A stretch of DNA of 50,208 nucleotides from an uncultured Prevotella sp. (GCA_934204655.1 CAKPZJ010000018.1:1-50208), one strand, 5' to 3'. Shown: positions 17,088 through 26,290, counted from the stretch's first letter. Translations and numbers: made by a program. The notes: generated from the letters alone by a model not told the origin.

Positions 17088-18224
17088 ATGATAATAGGAC
17101 TTGACGCCAAGCGCATTGTGCGCAACGGCACCGGACTGGGAAGCTACGGCCGCAATCTGGCCAATGCCCTGGCCGCTATAGCCCCTGCCGACCTGCAGCT
17201 GCGGCTCTATGCCCCCGATGCGGGCCGCGACGACCTGCGCTGCCAAGTGGCTGAGGGCGACCACCTGAGTTATGTCTATCCCCGCCATGCATGGTGCAAG
17301 AGTCTGTGGCGTAGTCATGGCATCGTGAACGACCTGCGCCGCGACGGTGTAGACCTGTTTCACGGTCTGTCGGGCGAGCTGCCCATAGGCATACATGCCA
17401 GCGGCATACGCTCGGTGGTTACCATTCACGACCTCATCTTCATGCGCCATCCCGAATACTACCACTGGGCCGACGCGCAGATATACGCCTGGAAGTTCCG
17501 CCGTACCATCGCCGAGGCCGACCGCATCATCGCCATCAGCGAGTGTACCAAGCGCGACATCATGTACTATGGCCATGTGCCCCAGGAGCGTATAGAGGTG
17601 ATTTACCAGAACTGCAGCACCCACTTCAAGACTCGCGAGAGCGAGGCTCGCCTGCAGGACGTTCATGCCCGCTATCTGCTGCCCGGCCGTTACATCATCC
17701 ATGTGGGCACGGTGGAGCGGCGCAAGAATATCTTGCTGGCCGTGAAGGCCCTCGCCCATGTAGACAGCGATGTGTCGATGGTCATCGTGGGCAGGCAGAC
17801 ACCCTACGCCGACGAGGTGAAGGCCTATGCCGAGGTCCATGGTCTGACGGGACGTGTGCGGTGGCTCACCGGCGTTCCCAATGCCGACCTCCCCTCACTT
17901 TTTCAGATGGCCGAGGCGTGTGTTTACCCATCTCGTTATGAGGGATTTGGCGTTCCCATCATCGAGGCCATACAGAGTGGACTGCCCGTGGTGGCCTGTA
18001 CGGGCAGCTGCCTGGAAGAGGCGGGCGGCCCAGACTGCTTCTATGTTGCCCCGGACAACGACCAGGCCATGGCGCAGGCCATTACGCAGGTGCTGGCCGG
18101 TGCCCCAGGTCGCGAGGAACGCATAGCGCGCAGCCAAGCCTACATAGCCCGTTTCGAGGGTGCCAATGTGGGCGCGCAGGTACTCGACGTGTACCGCCGG
18201 GTGGCGGGCAGCGTGCTAAAGTGA
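17088..18224 (+). CDS. Family 4 glycosyltransferase
   Basis: The 378-residue product has the GT-B fold: an N-terminal acceptor half starting MIIGLDAKRIVRNGTGLGSY, with FHGLSGELP and VVTIHDLIFMRHPEYY. The C-terminal donor half has YIIHVGTVERRKNILLAVKA and the family signature VYPSRYEGFGVPIIEAIQSG, which carries the EGFGxPxxE motif. It most likely adds a hexose during polysaccharide or glycolipid synthesis. It starts 14 bases after murF and ends near a strong bidirectional hairpin. An in-frame extension upstream into murF has no family similarity and was discarded. Confidence 0.9.
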   Translation: MIIGLDAKRIVRNGTGLGSYGRNLANALAAIAPADLQLRLYAPDAGRDDLRCQVAEGDHLSYVYPRHAWCKSLWRSHGIVNDLRRDGVDLFHGLSGELPIGIHASGIRSVVTIHDLIFMRHPEYYHWADAQIYAWKFRRTIAEADRIIAISECTKRDIMYYGHVPQERIEVIYQNCSTHFKTRESEARLQDVHARYLLPGRYIIHVGTVERRKNILLAVKALAHVDSDVSMVIVGRQTPYADEVKAYAEVHGLTGRVRWLTGVPNADLPSLFQMAEACVYPSRYEGFGVPIIEAIQSGLPVVACTGSCLEEAGGPDCFYVAPDNDQAMAQAITQVLAGAPGREERIARSQAYIARFEGANVGAQVLDVYRRVAGSVLK

Positions 18225-18292
18225 ACCGATAGAAGTGGGGCGGTCATCTCTATATAGCTAAGCAGGCTGACGGCCCACCTTATTATAATTAT

Positions 18293-18336
18293 AAAGGTCG
18301 CGAAATGGTATCTTTATCCGTTTCGCGACCTTTTCA
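18293..18336. terminator. Bidirectional terminator between GT4 and GH92 genes
   Basis: AAAGGTCGCGAAA (18293-18305) pairs with TTTCGCGACCTTT (18321-18333). It has T or A runs on both sides and lies between convergent genes. Confidence 0.85.
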
Positions 18337-18386
18337 GTTTCTTTATAGATGGTTTCCCACCTATTTATATATAGACGGGAAGTTGC

Positions 18387-20618
18387 CTATCGGCCCATGA
18401 CAAACTCGAGGGTGCCACCCTGCATGATGTCGGCGTAGGTAATGTAGTTCTTGGAGTACTTGCGGCCGTTGAGGCGCACGGACTTGATGTAGCAGTCGTC
18501 GGCCCCCTTGCGATTAGTCTTCACGGTGAACGTCTTGCCGTTGGCCAGGCTGATGTCTACGCGGCGCAACTGAGGCGAGCCGAAGCTATATACGCCCGAG
18601 GCAGGGTCTACGGGATAGAACCCCATGCTCGACCAGATGTACCACGACGACATCTGTCCACAGTCTTCGTTGCCCGAGTAACCGTCAATGCGGTTAAAGT
18701 ACTGCTCGGTCATCACTTTGTTGGTATAGTACTGTGTCTTGCGGTCGGCCCCCACCCAGTTATACAGGTAGGCGCAGTGGTGGCTCGGCTCGTTGCCGTG
18801 GGCATACTGACCTATGAAACCGCTGGCGTTGCCACCGCCGTCCAGGTCTACGCGGGTGGTGTCGGTGAAGAGGTGGTCCAGGGCCCGCTCAAACTTCTTG
18901 TTACCTCCCATGAGTTTAACCATGTCGGGCACATCCTGCGGAACGAAGAAATTGTACTGCCAGGCATTGCCCTCAGCGTAGGGGTGCATGCCTTTAGGAC
19001 GGTAGGTGTATGGGTTGAAGGGCTCCATCCACTTGCCGTTCTCGTCCTTGGCGCGGAAAAATCCTGTCTTGGCGTCGTAGAGATTGCGGTAGAGGTGCGA
19101 GCGACGGTTGAAGTACTCGTAGTCGGCCGTCTTGCCGAGGTGCTTGGCCAGGCGGGCCACGCAGGCATCGTCATAGGCGTTCTCGAGCGTGATGGATACC
19201 GACTCGCGCTGACGTGTCTCTGGCAGATAGCCATACTTCTCGAGCACCGACCAGGGCGATTGTAGGTGGTCGCGCATCGAGGTGCCCTTGACAGCCTCGT
19301 ACACCTTCTCTGCGTCTACACCGGGCAGGCCCTTGAGCGCTGCGTCTACCACTACGGGTATGGCGTGGTTACCTATCATGCAGTAGTTCTCCGACCCCCA
19401 CAGTTGCCAGATGGGCAGATAGCCGTACACATCGTACTGGCGCAGCATGCTCTTGACCATATCGCCCACGCGCTCGGGCTTGAGCAGGGCGTAGAGAGGG
19501 TTGCAGGCACGGAAGGTGTCCCATAGCGAGAAGGTGCTGTACTGAGTGTCGCCCTGGGGCAGGCGGTCGGTAGAGAAATCAGAACGGGTATAGTCGCCGT
19601 TGACGTCCGACACGGTGTTGGGCTGGATATAGGCGTGGTAGAGACCCGTGTAGAAGATGGCCTTCTGGTCGTCGCTGCCGTCGATGCGTATGTTGGCCAG
19701 CTCCTTCTCCCAGGCAGTCACGGCCTGACGTTGAATGGCCTCGAAATCCCAGCCGGGGTTCTCGGCCTCCATATTCTGGCGGGCGTTGTCGACGCTCACA
19801 GGCGAGAGGGCCACCTTGACAACGAGCGGCTCGGCGCTGGTGCCGAAGGAGAGGTAGCACTTGGTGTTGCGACCGTTAGCCACGTCGCCGCCGGAGTACA
19901 CCTCGCTGCCCGAACGGAAAGCGCGGCTCACCACGGGACGCGAGAACTTGGCGTAGAAGTACACCTTGCGTGCCTTCTGCCAGCCGCTCAGCATGCGGTA
20001 GCCCACCAGGGTGGTGGCATCGATGAGGCGGAGCTGCGAGTTGAAGATAAGGGTCTTGCGGTCGCCGCCACGGTTCTGTCCGGCGTGCTGCATGTCGAAC
20101 ACCAAGACCCCTTCCTTGCCGGCGGGATAGCTGATGCGCGTCATGCCGGTACGGGTGGTGGCGGTGAGTTCGGTCAGAATGTCCGAGCCATCGTAGCGCA
20201 CCGAGTAGTAGCCCACCGTGGCGCGCTCGTTCTTATGGCTGAAGGTGGCGGGGTACAGGTCCTTGCCCTGGAGTTCACTGATGGGCTGCACCGAGGGCTG
20301 TATCATCACGTCGAGCAGGTCTACGCAGCCCGTGCCGCTCAGGTGGGTGTGGGCGAAGCCGTAGATGGTGTTCAGACTGTAGTCGTAGCCCGAGGCGCCG
20401 TCGCCATTGGGCACCACAAACTCCTCGGGGCTGAGCTGTACCAGGCCAAAGGGCGTGGTGGCACCGGGAAAGTTGCCGCCCTTGAGGCTGTTGGCGTCTA
20501 CCTGGCCCGTTCCTATGAATGGGTTAACATACTGGGTAACCCCCTCGGGCTGTTGGGCCATGAGGGGCAGGGCGACTAAAGCCGCCATTGCTAACAAGCA
20601 GTGTTTCAAAGTCTTCAT
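18387..20618 (-). CDS. GH92 family alpha-mannosidase, exported
   Basis: The 743-residue product starts with a signal peptide (MKTLKHCLLAMAALVALPLMAQQ) and continues as a GH92 enzyme. Visible family features are YVNPFIGTG, GGNFPGATTPFGLVQLSP, GFAHTHLSGTGC (about residue 95), the SLWDTFRACNPLYALL segment, and the C-terminal GNEDCGQMSSWYIWSSMGFY with the acidic residues of the active site. GH92 enzymes are calcium-dependent exo-alpha-mannosidases, mostly acting on alpha-1,2 linkages of N-glycans or yeast mannan. It stands alone, without SusCD partners, so it may act on oligosaccharides released by other enzymes. An in-frame extension to 20768 lies upstream of the signal peptide and was discarded. 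Confidence 0.93.
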   Translation of the reverse strand: MKTLKHCLLAMAALVALPLMAQQPEGVTQYVNPFIGTGQVDANSLKGGNFPGATTPFGLVQLSPEEFVVPNGDGASGYDYSLNTIYGFAHTHLSGTGCVDLLDVMIQPSVQPISELQGKDLYPATFSHKNERATVGYYSVRYDGSDILTELTATTRTGMTRISYPAGKEGVLVFDMQHAGQNRGGDRKTLIFNSQLRLIDATTLVGYRMLSGWQKARKVYFYAKFSRPVVSRAFRSGSEVYSGGDVANGRNTKCYLSFGTSAEPLVVKVALSPVSVDNARQNMEAENPGWDFEAIQRQAVTAWEKELANIRIDGSDDQKAIFYTGLYHAYIQPNTVSDVNGDYTRSDFSTDRLPQGDTQYSTFSLWDTFRACNPLYALLKPERVGDMVKSMLRQYDVYGYLPIWQLWGSENYCMIGNHAIPVVVDAALKGLPGVDAEKVYEAVKGTSMRDHLQSPWSVLEKYGYLPETRQRESVSITLENAYDDACVARLAKHLGKTADYEYFNRRSHLYRNLYDAKTGFFRAKDENGKWMEPFNPYTYRPKGMHPYAEGNAWQYNFFVPQDVPDMVKLMGGNKKFERALDHLFTDTTRVDLDGGGNASGFIGQYAHGNEPSHHCAYLYNWVGADRKTQYYTNKVMTEQYFNRIDGYSGNEDCGQMSSWYIWSSMGFYPVDPASGVYSFGSPQLRRVDISLANGKTFTVKTNRKGADDCYIKSVRLNGRKYSKNYITYADIMQGGTLEFVMGR

Positions 20619-20642
20619 AATGGTATCTTGTTGTACTACTTG

Positions 20643-20673
20643 CAAAATTAGAAAAAAGAAACGGCACGGCCAA
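20643..20673 (-). promoter_or_regulatory. GH92 promoter
   Basis: On the minus strand TTGG (about 20670-20673) and TAATTTTG (20643-20650) are 19 bases apart. The ATG at 20618 follows about 20 bases after the predicted start. Confidence 0.7.
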
Positions 20674-20734
20674 GCAAATGGCCAGTAAGTTGGCGAAACG
20701 CTTCGCAGGAGCGGCCGTGGCGAGGGGATGTATA

Positions 20735-20945
20735 TAAGCCTCCTTTGGGACTGAAAGTGAAAAGGCAAGAGAGCAAAAGGGTAAAAAGCGTGGGGTGGGG
20801 AGGCTCTCTTAGGCAGCGGAAAATATCACCCCATTTGTGGAGACCGACCTTTACGTTTCCCGGAGCCGTCATTAGCGTGCTGGGAGCCGTCATTAGAAAG
20901 CTAAAGACCGGTCTTTTCATTTCCCGCGATGGTTACGGGTGTGCA
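20735..20945 (-). repeat. Dispersed repeat, copy 3 (inverted relative to the others)
   Basis: Read on the minus strand it shows CCATCGCGGGAAATG, AAAGACCGGTCTTTAGC (20899-20915), two 21-bp units of TAATGACGGCTCCC type (20859-20898), GTAAAGGTCGGTCT, ATGGGGTGATA, CTAAGAGAGCCTCC and a pyrimidine tract. It lies between the divergent GH92 and PASTA genes. Confidence 0.75.
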
Positions 20946-21004
20946 AAGGGGCGACCTTGGGAAAAGAGGGAGTTACTTTGGATGTGTCAGGGCAGTCTTC
21001 TCTA

Positions 21005-21356
21005 TCAACGCGCGCTGTAAGCGCAACAGTATAAAGCCTGGGGCAGCGCCCCAGGTATAGTCCCTACATGGGCAATGCGCGCTGTAGGCGCAAAAGTAGC
21101 GAAGCGTTAAATCAGCAGGGAGGACACCTGTAATCCCCAGTACCTCAACAAGCCAAATCTTCGTAATAGACATGCCCATGGAAATAGCCCCTGCGCCTTC
21201 TTTTATAGAAAGCAGGCTGCGCCTCGGCCATTTGGGCAAGCTCCTGGCGCTCGGTTTGCACTTCTTTTGCGCCTGTAGCGCGACAATAGATTGGTGGTTA
21301 ATTTACCTGGGGCGTTGCCCCAGGCTTTATACTGTTGCGCTTACAGCGCGCGTTGA
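21005..21356. repeat. Large inverted-repeat element, copy B
   Basis: Outer arms 21005-21057 and 21304-21356 are reverse complements over 53 bp with one mismatch. Inner arms (about 21077-21096 and 21264-21282) also pair, with two mismatches. The arms share CCTGGGGC...GCCCCAGG and the GCGCTGTAAGCGC-like motif with copy A (3120-3398) but differ at several positions. The left centre (CAGCAGGGAGGACACCTGTAAT) matches copy A in reverse. The right centre contains the hairpin cassette at 21211. Confidence 0.8.
21211..21270 (+). promoter_or_regulatory. Hairpin cassette with terminal promoter-like sequence, copy 2
   Basis: AGGCTGCGCCTCGGCCATTT, GGGCAAGCTCCTGGC and GCTCGGTTTGCACTTCTTTTGC align with the cassette at 15688-15750. 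The -7 position reads TTCTTTTG, a weaker match. It lies inside inverted-repeat element copy B and has no gene directly behind it. Confidence 0.5.
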
Positions 21357-21572
21357 TTGTGCGGGTGTGCCCATGGACTGCTGGGCCACCTAAATTGTCT
21401 ACCGCACCCATCACCAATGACAACTCGGCACCCCGTCTTGCTGTTTTACACACGCCCGTGGTCAATCCGTCCGTCCCTCTCGCTTCCCGGGTATTTCTCT
21501 CAACTTGCACTACCTTTTTAGAAGGTAGCCTGCGCCTCAACACTGCAAATTGTAAAAAACTTCGTTTTTTCC

Positions 21573-21603
21573 TTTGTAGTGTCTTCGGCTTGCACTACCT
21601 TTG
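21573..21603 (+). promoter_or_regulatory. Promoter of the PASTA-rluD-ddl operon
   Basis: TTTG at 21573-21576 and TACCTTTG at 21596-21603 are exactly 19 bases apart, a full match to the Bacteroidetes -33/-7 pattern. The start near 21608 leaves about 14 bases to the ATG at 21622. The string CTTGCACTACCTTT also occurs about 90 bases earlier (21503), where the -7 ends in T instead of G. Confidence 0.85.
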
Positions 21604-21621
21604 TGCTCAAAACAGAGACAG

Positions 21622-22314
21622 ATGAAATCATCCGACTTTTTCGGCAAATTGCTGGGCCGCTATCTTTGGGGAAACCTCGCCGCTATGGCCGCGGTCATCG
21701 TGGCACTGGTGATAGGGGTCAAGTTCGCGCTCGACGTCTACACCCATCATGGCGAAGAGATAACGGTGCCCAACCTGCGCCACAAGCTGTTTGCCGATGC
21801 CGACCGCATCATGGCCGATGCCGACCTGCGGATGGTGGTTAACGACACCGGATATGTCAAGACGCTACCCCCGGACTGCATACTCGGGCAGACACCCGAG
21901 CCGGGAGAAAAGGTAAAGTCGGGACACATTATCTACGTAACTATCAACTCGCCCCATACGCCCACACTCACCCTTCCCGACGTGATAGACAACAGCTCGC
22001 TGCGCGAGGCCATGGCCAAGCTGACCGCCATGGGCTTCAAGCTGGCACTGCCCGAACGCGTGCCGGGCGAAAAGGACTGGGTTTACGGCATCACGGTACA
22101 CGGCAAGCGCGTGGTGGCCGGCGACCGTGTGCCCGTGGATGAGCCCTTGGTGATACAGGCCGGCAATGGCATGCGCGATGCCGACGACTCGGTCAACTAC
22201 ATAGACCCCCTTGACGAAGAGGAGGTGGGCGGCGCGTCAGAAGGCCCCGATGAGTTTGAGGAAGTGACGGCCCCACCCGCCGAGAGTTCCTCTGCCGAGC
22301 GGCCGGTCAAGTAG
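21622..22314 (+). CDS. PASTA domain membrane protein
   Basis: The 230-residue product has a short cytoplasmic start, one transmembrane helix (about residues 20-43), then two PASTA domains outside the membrane: about 50-115 (ITVPNLRHKL ... ILGQTPEPGEKVKSG) and 117-185 (LTLPDVIDNSSLREAMAKL). The tail is acidic and disordered. PASTA domains bind muropeptides or lipid II. In Bacteroidetes this small protein lacks the kinase domain seen in PknB. Its position directly before a pseudouridine synthase and ddl is typical for the group and hints at a cell-wall function. The ATG at 21622 was chosen because 21601 overlaps the promoter. Confidence 0.88.
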   Translation: MKSSDFFGKLLGRYLWGNLAAMAAVIVALVIGVKFALDVYTHHGEEITVPNLRHKLFADADRIMADADLRMVVNDTGYVKTLPPDCILGQTPEPGEKVKSGHIIYVTINSPHTPTLTLPDVIDNSSLREAMAKLTAMGFKLALPERVPGEKDWVYGITVHGKRVVAGDRVPVDEPLVIQAGNGMRDADDSVNYIDPLDEEEVGGASEGPDEFEEVTAPPAESSSAERPVK

Positions 22315-22370
22315 CGGCGCGCCCGCGGCCCCTGCCCATGGGCTGGAGGCCCCTATATATAATAAGGTAT

Positions 22371-23444
22371 ATGACAACAGACAACGACAACATACTGGAT
22401 ACCGACGGGCTGGACGACGCCCAGCAGCTATACGAGCACTTCAGGTTTGTGGTAGATGCCAACCAGGAGCCACTGCGTATAGATAAGTACATGCTGGATA
22501 AGTTGCAGCACTCCAGTCGTAACCGCATACAGAGGGCGGCCGACGCTGGATTTGTACATGTCAACGACAGGCCCGTAAAGCGTAACTACCGCGTGCGCCC
22601 AGGCGACGTGGTGACGCTCATGCTGGACCGCCCGCGCCACGATACCACCATTGAGCCCGAGGAGATACCTCTGGACATCGTGTACGAGGACAGCGAGCTG
22701 TTAGTGGTAAACAAGCCGGCCGGGCTGGTGGTTCACCCAGGTGTGGGCAACTTCCATGGCACGCTGGTCAACGCTCTGGCGTGGCACCTGCGTGACGTGG
22801 CGGGCTACGACCCTAACGACCCCGAGGTGGGGCTGGTTCACCGTATAGACAAGGACACCAGCGGACTGCTCGTGGTGGCCAAGACACCCACGGCGAAGAC
22901 TCGCCTGGGGCTGCAGTTCTTTAACAAGACCACCCACCGCAGCTACAACGCCCTGGTATGGGGCAACCTGGCCGAGGACAGCGGTCGCATCGAGGGCAAC
23001 ATCGGTCGCGATCCCAAGGATAGGCTGCGTATGGCCGTCTTCGAACCTGGGTCAGACGTGGGCAAGAGTGCTGTAACTCACTATAGGGTACTGGAGCGCT
23101 TCGGCTACACCACGCTGGTAGAGTGTATACTGGAAACGGGGCGCACGCATCAAATCAGGGCACACATGAAGCACATCGGCCATCCGCTCTTTGCCGATGA
23201 GCGCTATGGGGGGATGGACATCCTGCGTGGCAACCGCAGCTCGTCGTACCGGGCGTTTGTCCAGAATTGCTTCGCCGTATGTCCGCGCCAGGCCCTGCAT
23301 GCCCGCACGCTCGGGTTCGTACACCCCACCACCGGGCAGCAGATGGACTTCACCTCAGAGTGGCCTGCCGACATGCAGCAGCTCATAGACCGCTGGCGTG
23401 TGTACATCAACGGCACCACTAAAGATACTTTTGCAGACAACTAA
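22371..23444 (+). CDS. rluD: RluA/RluD family 23S rRNA pseudouridine synthase
   Basis: The 357-residue protein has an N-terminal S4 RNA-binding domain (about 30-100, RIDKYMLDKLQHSSRNRIQR) and a pseudouridine synthase domain. The catalytic motif is GLVHRIDKDTSGLLVVAKT, with the essential Asp in HRIDKDTSG. ETGRTHQIRAHMKHIGHPL follows. RluD modifies helix 69 of 23S rRNA. The assignment to RluD rather than a paralogue rests on the S4 domain and operon position. The ATG at 22371 is preferred over 22338 because the latter adds an unrelated stretch. It starts 56 bases after the PASTA gene. Confidence 0.9.
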   Translation: MTTDNDNILDTDGLDDAQQLYEHFRFVVDANQEPLRIDKYMLDKLQHSSRNRIQRAADAGFVHVNDRPVKRNYRVRPGDVVTLMLDRPRHDTTIEPEEIPLDIVYEDSELLVVNKPAGLVVHPGVGNFHGTLVNALAWHLRDVAGYDPNDPEVGLVHRIDKDTSGLLVVAKTPTAKTRLGLQFFNKTTHRSYNALVWGNLAEDSGRIEGNIGRDPKDRLRMAVFEPGSDVGKSAVTHYRVLERFGYTTLVECILETGRTHQIRAHMKHIGHPLFADERYGGMDILRGNRSSSYRAFVQNCFAVCPRQALHARTLGFVHPTTGQQMDFTSEWPADMQQLIDRWRVYINGTTKDTFADN

Positions 23445-23457
23445 AACCAACATAAAA

Positions 23458-24456
23458 ATGAAAGAAATCAAGAGAAATATCGCTATCGTGTGTGGCGGTG
23501 ACTCGTCTGAGCACGATGTGTCCATGCGCTCGGCGCAAGGGCTGTACTCATTCTTTGATAAGGAACGCTACAACGTATATATAGTAGATGTAAAGGGCCA
23601 GGACTGGCACGTGCAGCTGGCCGACGATAGTACGGAGCAGATAGATAAGAACGACTTCACCTTTGTTCACAACGGCGAGGTGGTCGAGTTCGACTACGCG
23701 TACATCACTATACACGGCACGCCTGGCGAGAACGGGCTCATGCAGGGCTATTTCGACCTGCTGCACGTTCCCTATTCCACCAGTGGCGTTCTGGTAGAGG
23801 CCATGACGTTCGACAAGTATGTGCTGAACAACTATCTGCGCGGGTTTGGCGTCAATGTGGCCGACAGCATCCTCTTGCGCCGTGGCGACGAGGTCGATGA
23901 GGAGGCCGTGGCAGCCCGCCTGGGTATGCCCTGCTTTGTGAAGCCCGCCAACGACGGTTCCAGTTTCGGTGTGTCCAAGGTGAAGGAGCCCGACCAGCTC
24001 GCCGCTGCCCTCAGGGTGGCTTTCATGGAGAGCAATGAGGTGATGGTGGAAAGCTACATGAAGGGTACCGAGCTGTCGATAGGCTGCTACAAGACCGCAG
24101 ACAAGGCGGTGGTGTTCCCAGCCACCGAGGTGGTTACCAAGAACGAGTTCTTCGACTACGATGCCAAGTATAACGGGCAGGTGCAGGAGATTACGCCAGC
24201 CCGGATAGCTCCCGAGACGGCCAAGGCCGTGGCCGACGAGACAAGCCGTATCTATGACATCCTGCACTGTAACGGCATCATCCGCATAGACTACATTATA
24301 ACCAAGGATGCCGAGGGCCGCGACCAGGTGAACATGCTGGAGATTAACACCACGCCCGGCATGACACCCACCAGTTTTATTCCACAGCAGGTAAGGGCCG
24401 CCGGACTCAACATTACCGACGTGCTGACCGATATAGTGGAGAACCAGTTTAAGTAA
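23458..24456 (+). CDS. ddl: D-alanine--D-alanine ligase
   Basis: The 332-residue ATP-grasp enzyme makes the D-Ala-D-Ala dipeptide used by MurF. It shows VCGGDSSEHDVSMRSAQG, HGTPGENGLMQG, FVKPANDGSSFGVSKV, RIDYIITKD and LEINTTPGMTPTSFIPQQV with the metal-binding Glu and Asn. The start at 23458 follows the rluD stop by 13 bases; an upstream in-frame ATG at 23398 overlaps rluD. An acyltransferase gene follows after 7 bases. Confidence 0.95.
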   Translation: MKEIKRNIAIVCGGDSSEHDVSMRSAQGLYSFFDKERYNVYIVDVKGQDWHVQLADDSTEQIDKNDFTFVHNGEVVEFDYAYITIHGTPGENGLMQGYFDLLHVPYSTSGVLVEAMTFDKYVLNNYLRGFGVNVADSILLRRGDEVDEEAVAARLGMPCFVKPANDGSSFGVSKVKEPDQLAAALRVAFMESNEVMVESYMKGTELSIGCYKTADKAVVFPATEVVTKNEFFDYDAKYNGQVQEITPARIAPETAKAVADETSRIYDILHCNGIIRIDYIITKDAEGRDQVNMLEINTTPGMTPTSFIPQQVRAAGLNITDVLTDIVENQFK

Positions 24457-24463
24457 TACCGCT

Positions 24464-25609
24464 ATGGACATTCCCGCTAAGTTCGACCCCATCCGCCCGT
24501 TTGAGCCGGCTGAGCTGCCGGCCGTATATGACAGGCTGCTGGTCAACCCCCAGTTCTGTCAGGTGGTGGCCCATCTGTACCCACAGGCTCCCATGGAGGC
24601 CATAGCCGCCAAGATGCGTGCCTGCAAGACCAACCTGGAGTTTCAGTATGCCTTCTGCTACGACTTCCTCAATGGCCTGCTCAACCGCCTCAGCACCGGC
24701 TGCGATATCGATGTCTCGCAGGTGGATTGTGGCCGCAACTACACCTTTGTGAGCAATCACCGCGACATCGTACTGGACTCGGCACTGCTCTCTAAGCTGC
24801 TTATAGATGCCGGATTCAAGACCACCTGCGAGATAGCCATCGGTGATAATCTGCTCGCGCTGCCCTGGGTCAAGGATCTGGTACGCATTAACAAGTCATT
24901 CATCGTAGAGCGCGCGCTATCTATGCGCGAGATGCTCGTAGCGAGCAAGCGCCTGGCTGAGTACATGCACTTTGTGATAGCCGAGAAACACGATAACGTG
25001 TGGATAGCCCAACGCGAGGGCAGGGCCAAGGACAGTAACGACCGTACGCAGGAGAGTATTCTCAAGATGATGGCCATGGGCGGTGAGGGAACTGCTCAGG
25101 AGCGGCTCGCCCAGCTGCACATAGTGCCGCTGGCCATCAGCTACGAGTACGACCCATGCGACTATCTCAAGGCCAGTGAGATGCAGCTGCGCCGCGACAA
25201 TCCCCAGTGGAAGAAAGGCCCCACCGACGACATCGTGAGCATGCAGACGGGCATTATGGGTTACAAGGGGCGCATCCATTACCACTGCGCGCCGTGTATC
25301 GATGACTACGTGCGCTCGCTGGGCCCTGACACGCCCAAGACTGACCTCTTCAGGCTGATAGCCGAGTACATAGACCGTCAGATCTTTGCTGGCTACCGTC
25401 TCTATCCTGGCAACTACGTGGCGCTCGACCTGCTCCAGGGCGGCAGCGCCTATGCCGGCCACTATACCGAGGCCGAGCGGGCAGCCTTTGAGCACTATCT
25501 CGACGGCCAGATGGCCAAGGTGACCATCCCGAACAAGGACAACGACTTCCTGCGTGGTCAGCTGCTCTGTATGTACGCCAATCCGGCCATTAACCAGCTC
25601 GGCCTATGA
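24464..25609 (+). CDS. Glycerolipid acyltransferase-like protein
   Basis: The 381-residue product contains the acyltransferase motif SNHRDIVLDS (about residue 94), which resembles the NHRDIxLDS form of glycerophosphate acyltransferases rather than the short NHxxxxD form. A later IAQREGRAKDSNDRTQ corresponds to the EGTRSR phosphate-binding motif. There is no clear transmembrane helix or signal peptide. It likely transfers a fatty acyl chain to a glycerolipid (inference from the motifs). It overlaps the next gene by 4 bases (ATGA), which points to coupled translation. Confidence 0.75.
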   Translation: MDIPAKFDPIRPFEPAELPAVYDRLLVNPQFCQVVAHLYPQAPMEAIAAKMRACKTNLEFQYAFCYDFLNGLLNRLSTGCDIDVSQVDCGRNYTFVSNHRDIVLDSALLSKLLIDAGFKTTCEIAIGDNLLALPWVKDLVRINKSFIVERALSMREMLVASKRLAEYMHFVIAEKHDNVWIAQREGRAKDSNDRTQESILKMMAMGGEGTAQERLAQLHIVPLAISYEYDPCDYLKASEMQLRRDNPQWKKGPTDDIVSMQTGIMGYKGRIHYHCAPCIDDYVRSLGPDTPKTDLFRLIAEYIDRQIFAGYRLYPGNYVALDLLQGGSAYAGHYTEAERAAFEHYLDGQMAKVTIPNKDNDFLRGQLLCMYANPAINQLGL

Positions 25610-26259
25610 TGAGGCTGTGGTTACCAGCGGTGCTGTTGGTGTCGCTGCTCGTGGCCTGTAGCTCCGACAGCTACACCACGGGCGACGGCCGCTACTCCTA
25701 TATGAGCGCCGACTTTGCCGAGGGCCACTGCGCCACGGCGGGTGCCATAGACTGGGTGCTTACCGACGAGGGCGCCACGCTGCAGCTGGCTCCCGTGCTG
25801 GCGGCGAAGTGGGCCGCCGTGCCCGACTCTACCTACCGCCTGCTACTGTACTACGACTATCAGGAAGGGGCGGCCACGGTACGTCCGCGGCAGGCTGTAC
25901 AGGTGCCTGTGATGGCTCCGCTATACACGCTGCGACCCGATACGCTGCGTACAGACCCCCTGACGCTCGAAAGTGCCTGGGTGAGCACGTCGGGGCGTTA
26001 TCTCAACCTAAGGCTGGCCCTGAAGACAGGCACCCAGGATGGTGCCATGGCCCGACAGACCATCGGGGTGAGGTGCGACACCACGGCCACGGCCACCGGG
26101 CATCGCTATACCTTTACACTGATACACAATCAGAACGGCGTGCCCCAATATTATACCGCCACGGCCTTTGCCAGCATACCCCTGACCGACAACGGCCCCC
26201 ACGATGAGGTGCTGCTACGGGTCAATACCTATCAAGGACAGATAGAGCGGCAGTTCTGA
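25606..26259 (+). CDS. NigD-like lipoprotein
   Basis: The 217-residue product has a lipoprotein signal (MMRLWLPAVLLVSLLVACSSD, Cys18 as the lipidation site) and a beta-rich body with YMSADFAEGHC, a DSTYRLLLYYDY strand and LTDNGPHDEVLLRVNTYQG near the end. This resembles the NigD-like family of Bacteroidales surface or periplasmic lipoproteins, whose function is not established. It is the last gene of the operon that begins at 21622, and a long hairpin follows. Starting at the second Met is also possible. Confidence 0.7.
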   Translation: MMRLWLPAVLLVSLLVACSSDSYTTGDGRYSYMSADFAEGHCATAGAIDWVLTDEGATLQLAPVLAAKWAAVPDSTYRLLLYYDYQEGAATVRPRQAVQVPVMAPLYTLRPDTLRTDPLTLESAWVSTSGRYLNLRLALKTGTQDGAMARQTIGVRCDTTATATGHRYTFTLIHNQNGVPQYYTATAFASIPLTDNGPHDEVLLRVNTYQGQIERQF

Positions 26260-26290
26260 GCCAGCGCGCCACGACCGCCCTCAGCACAGC

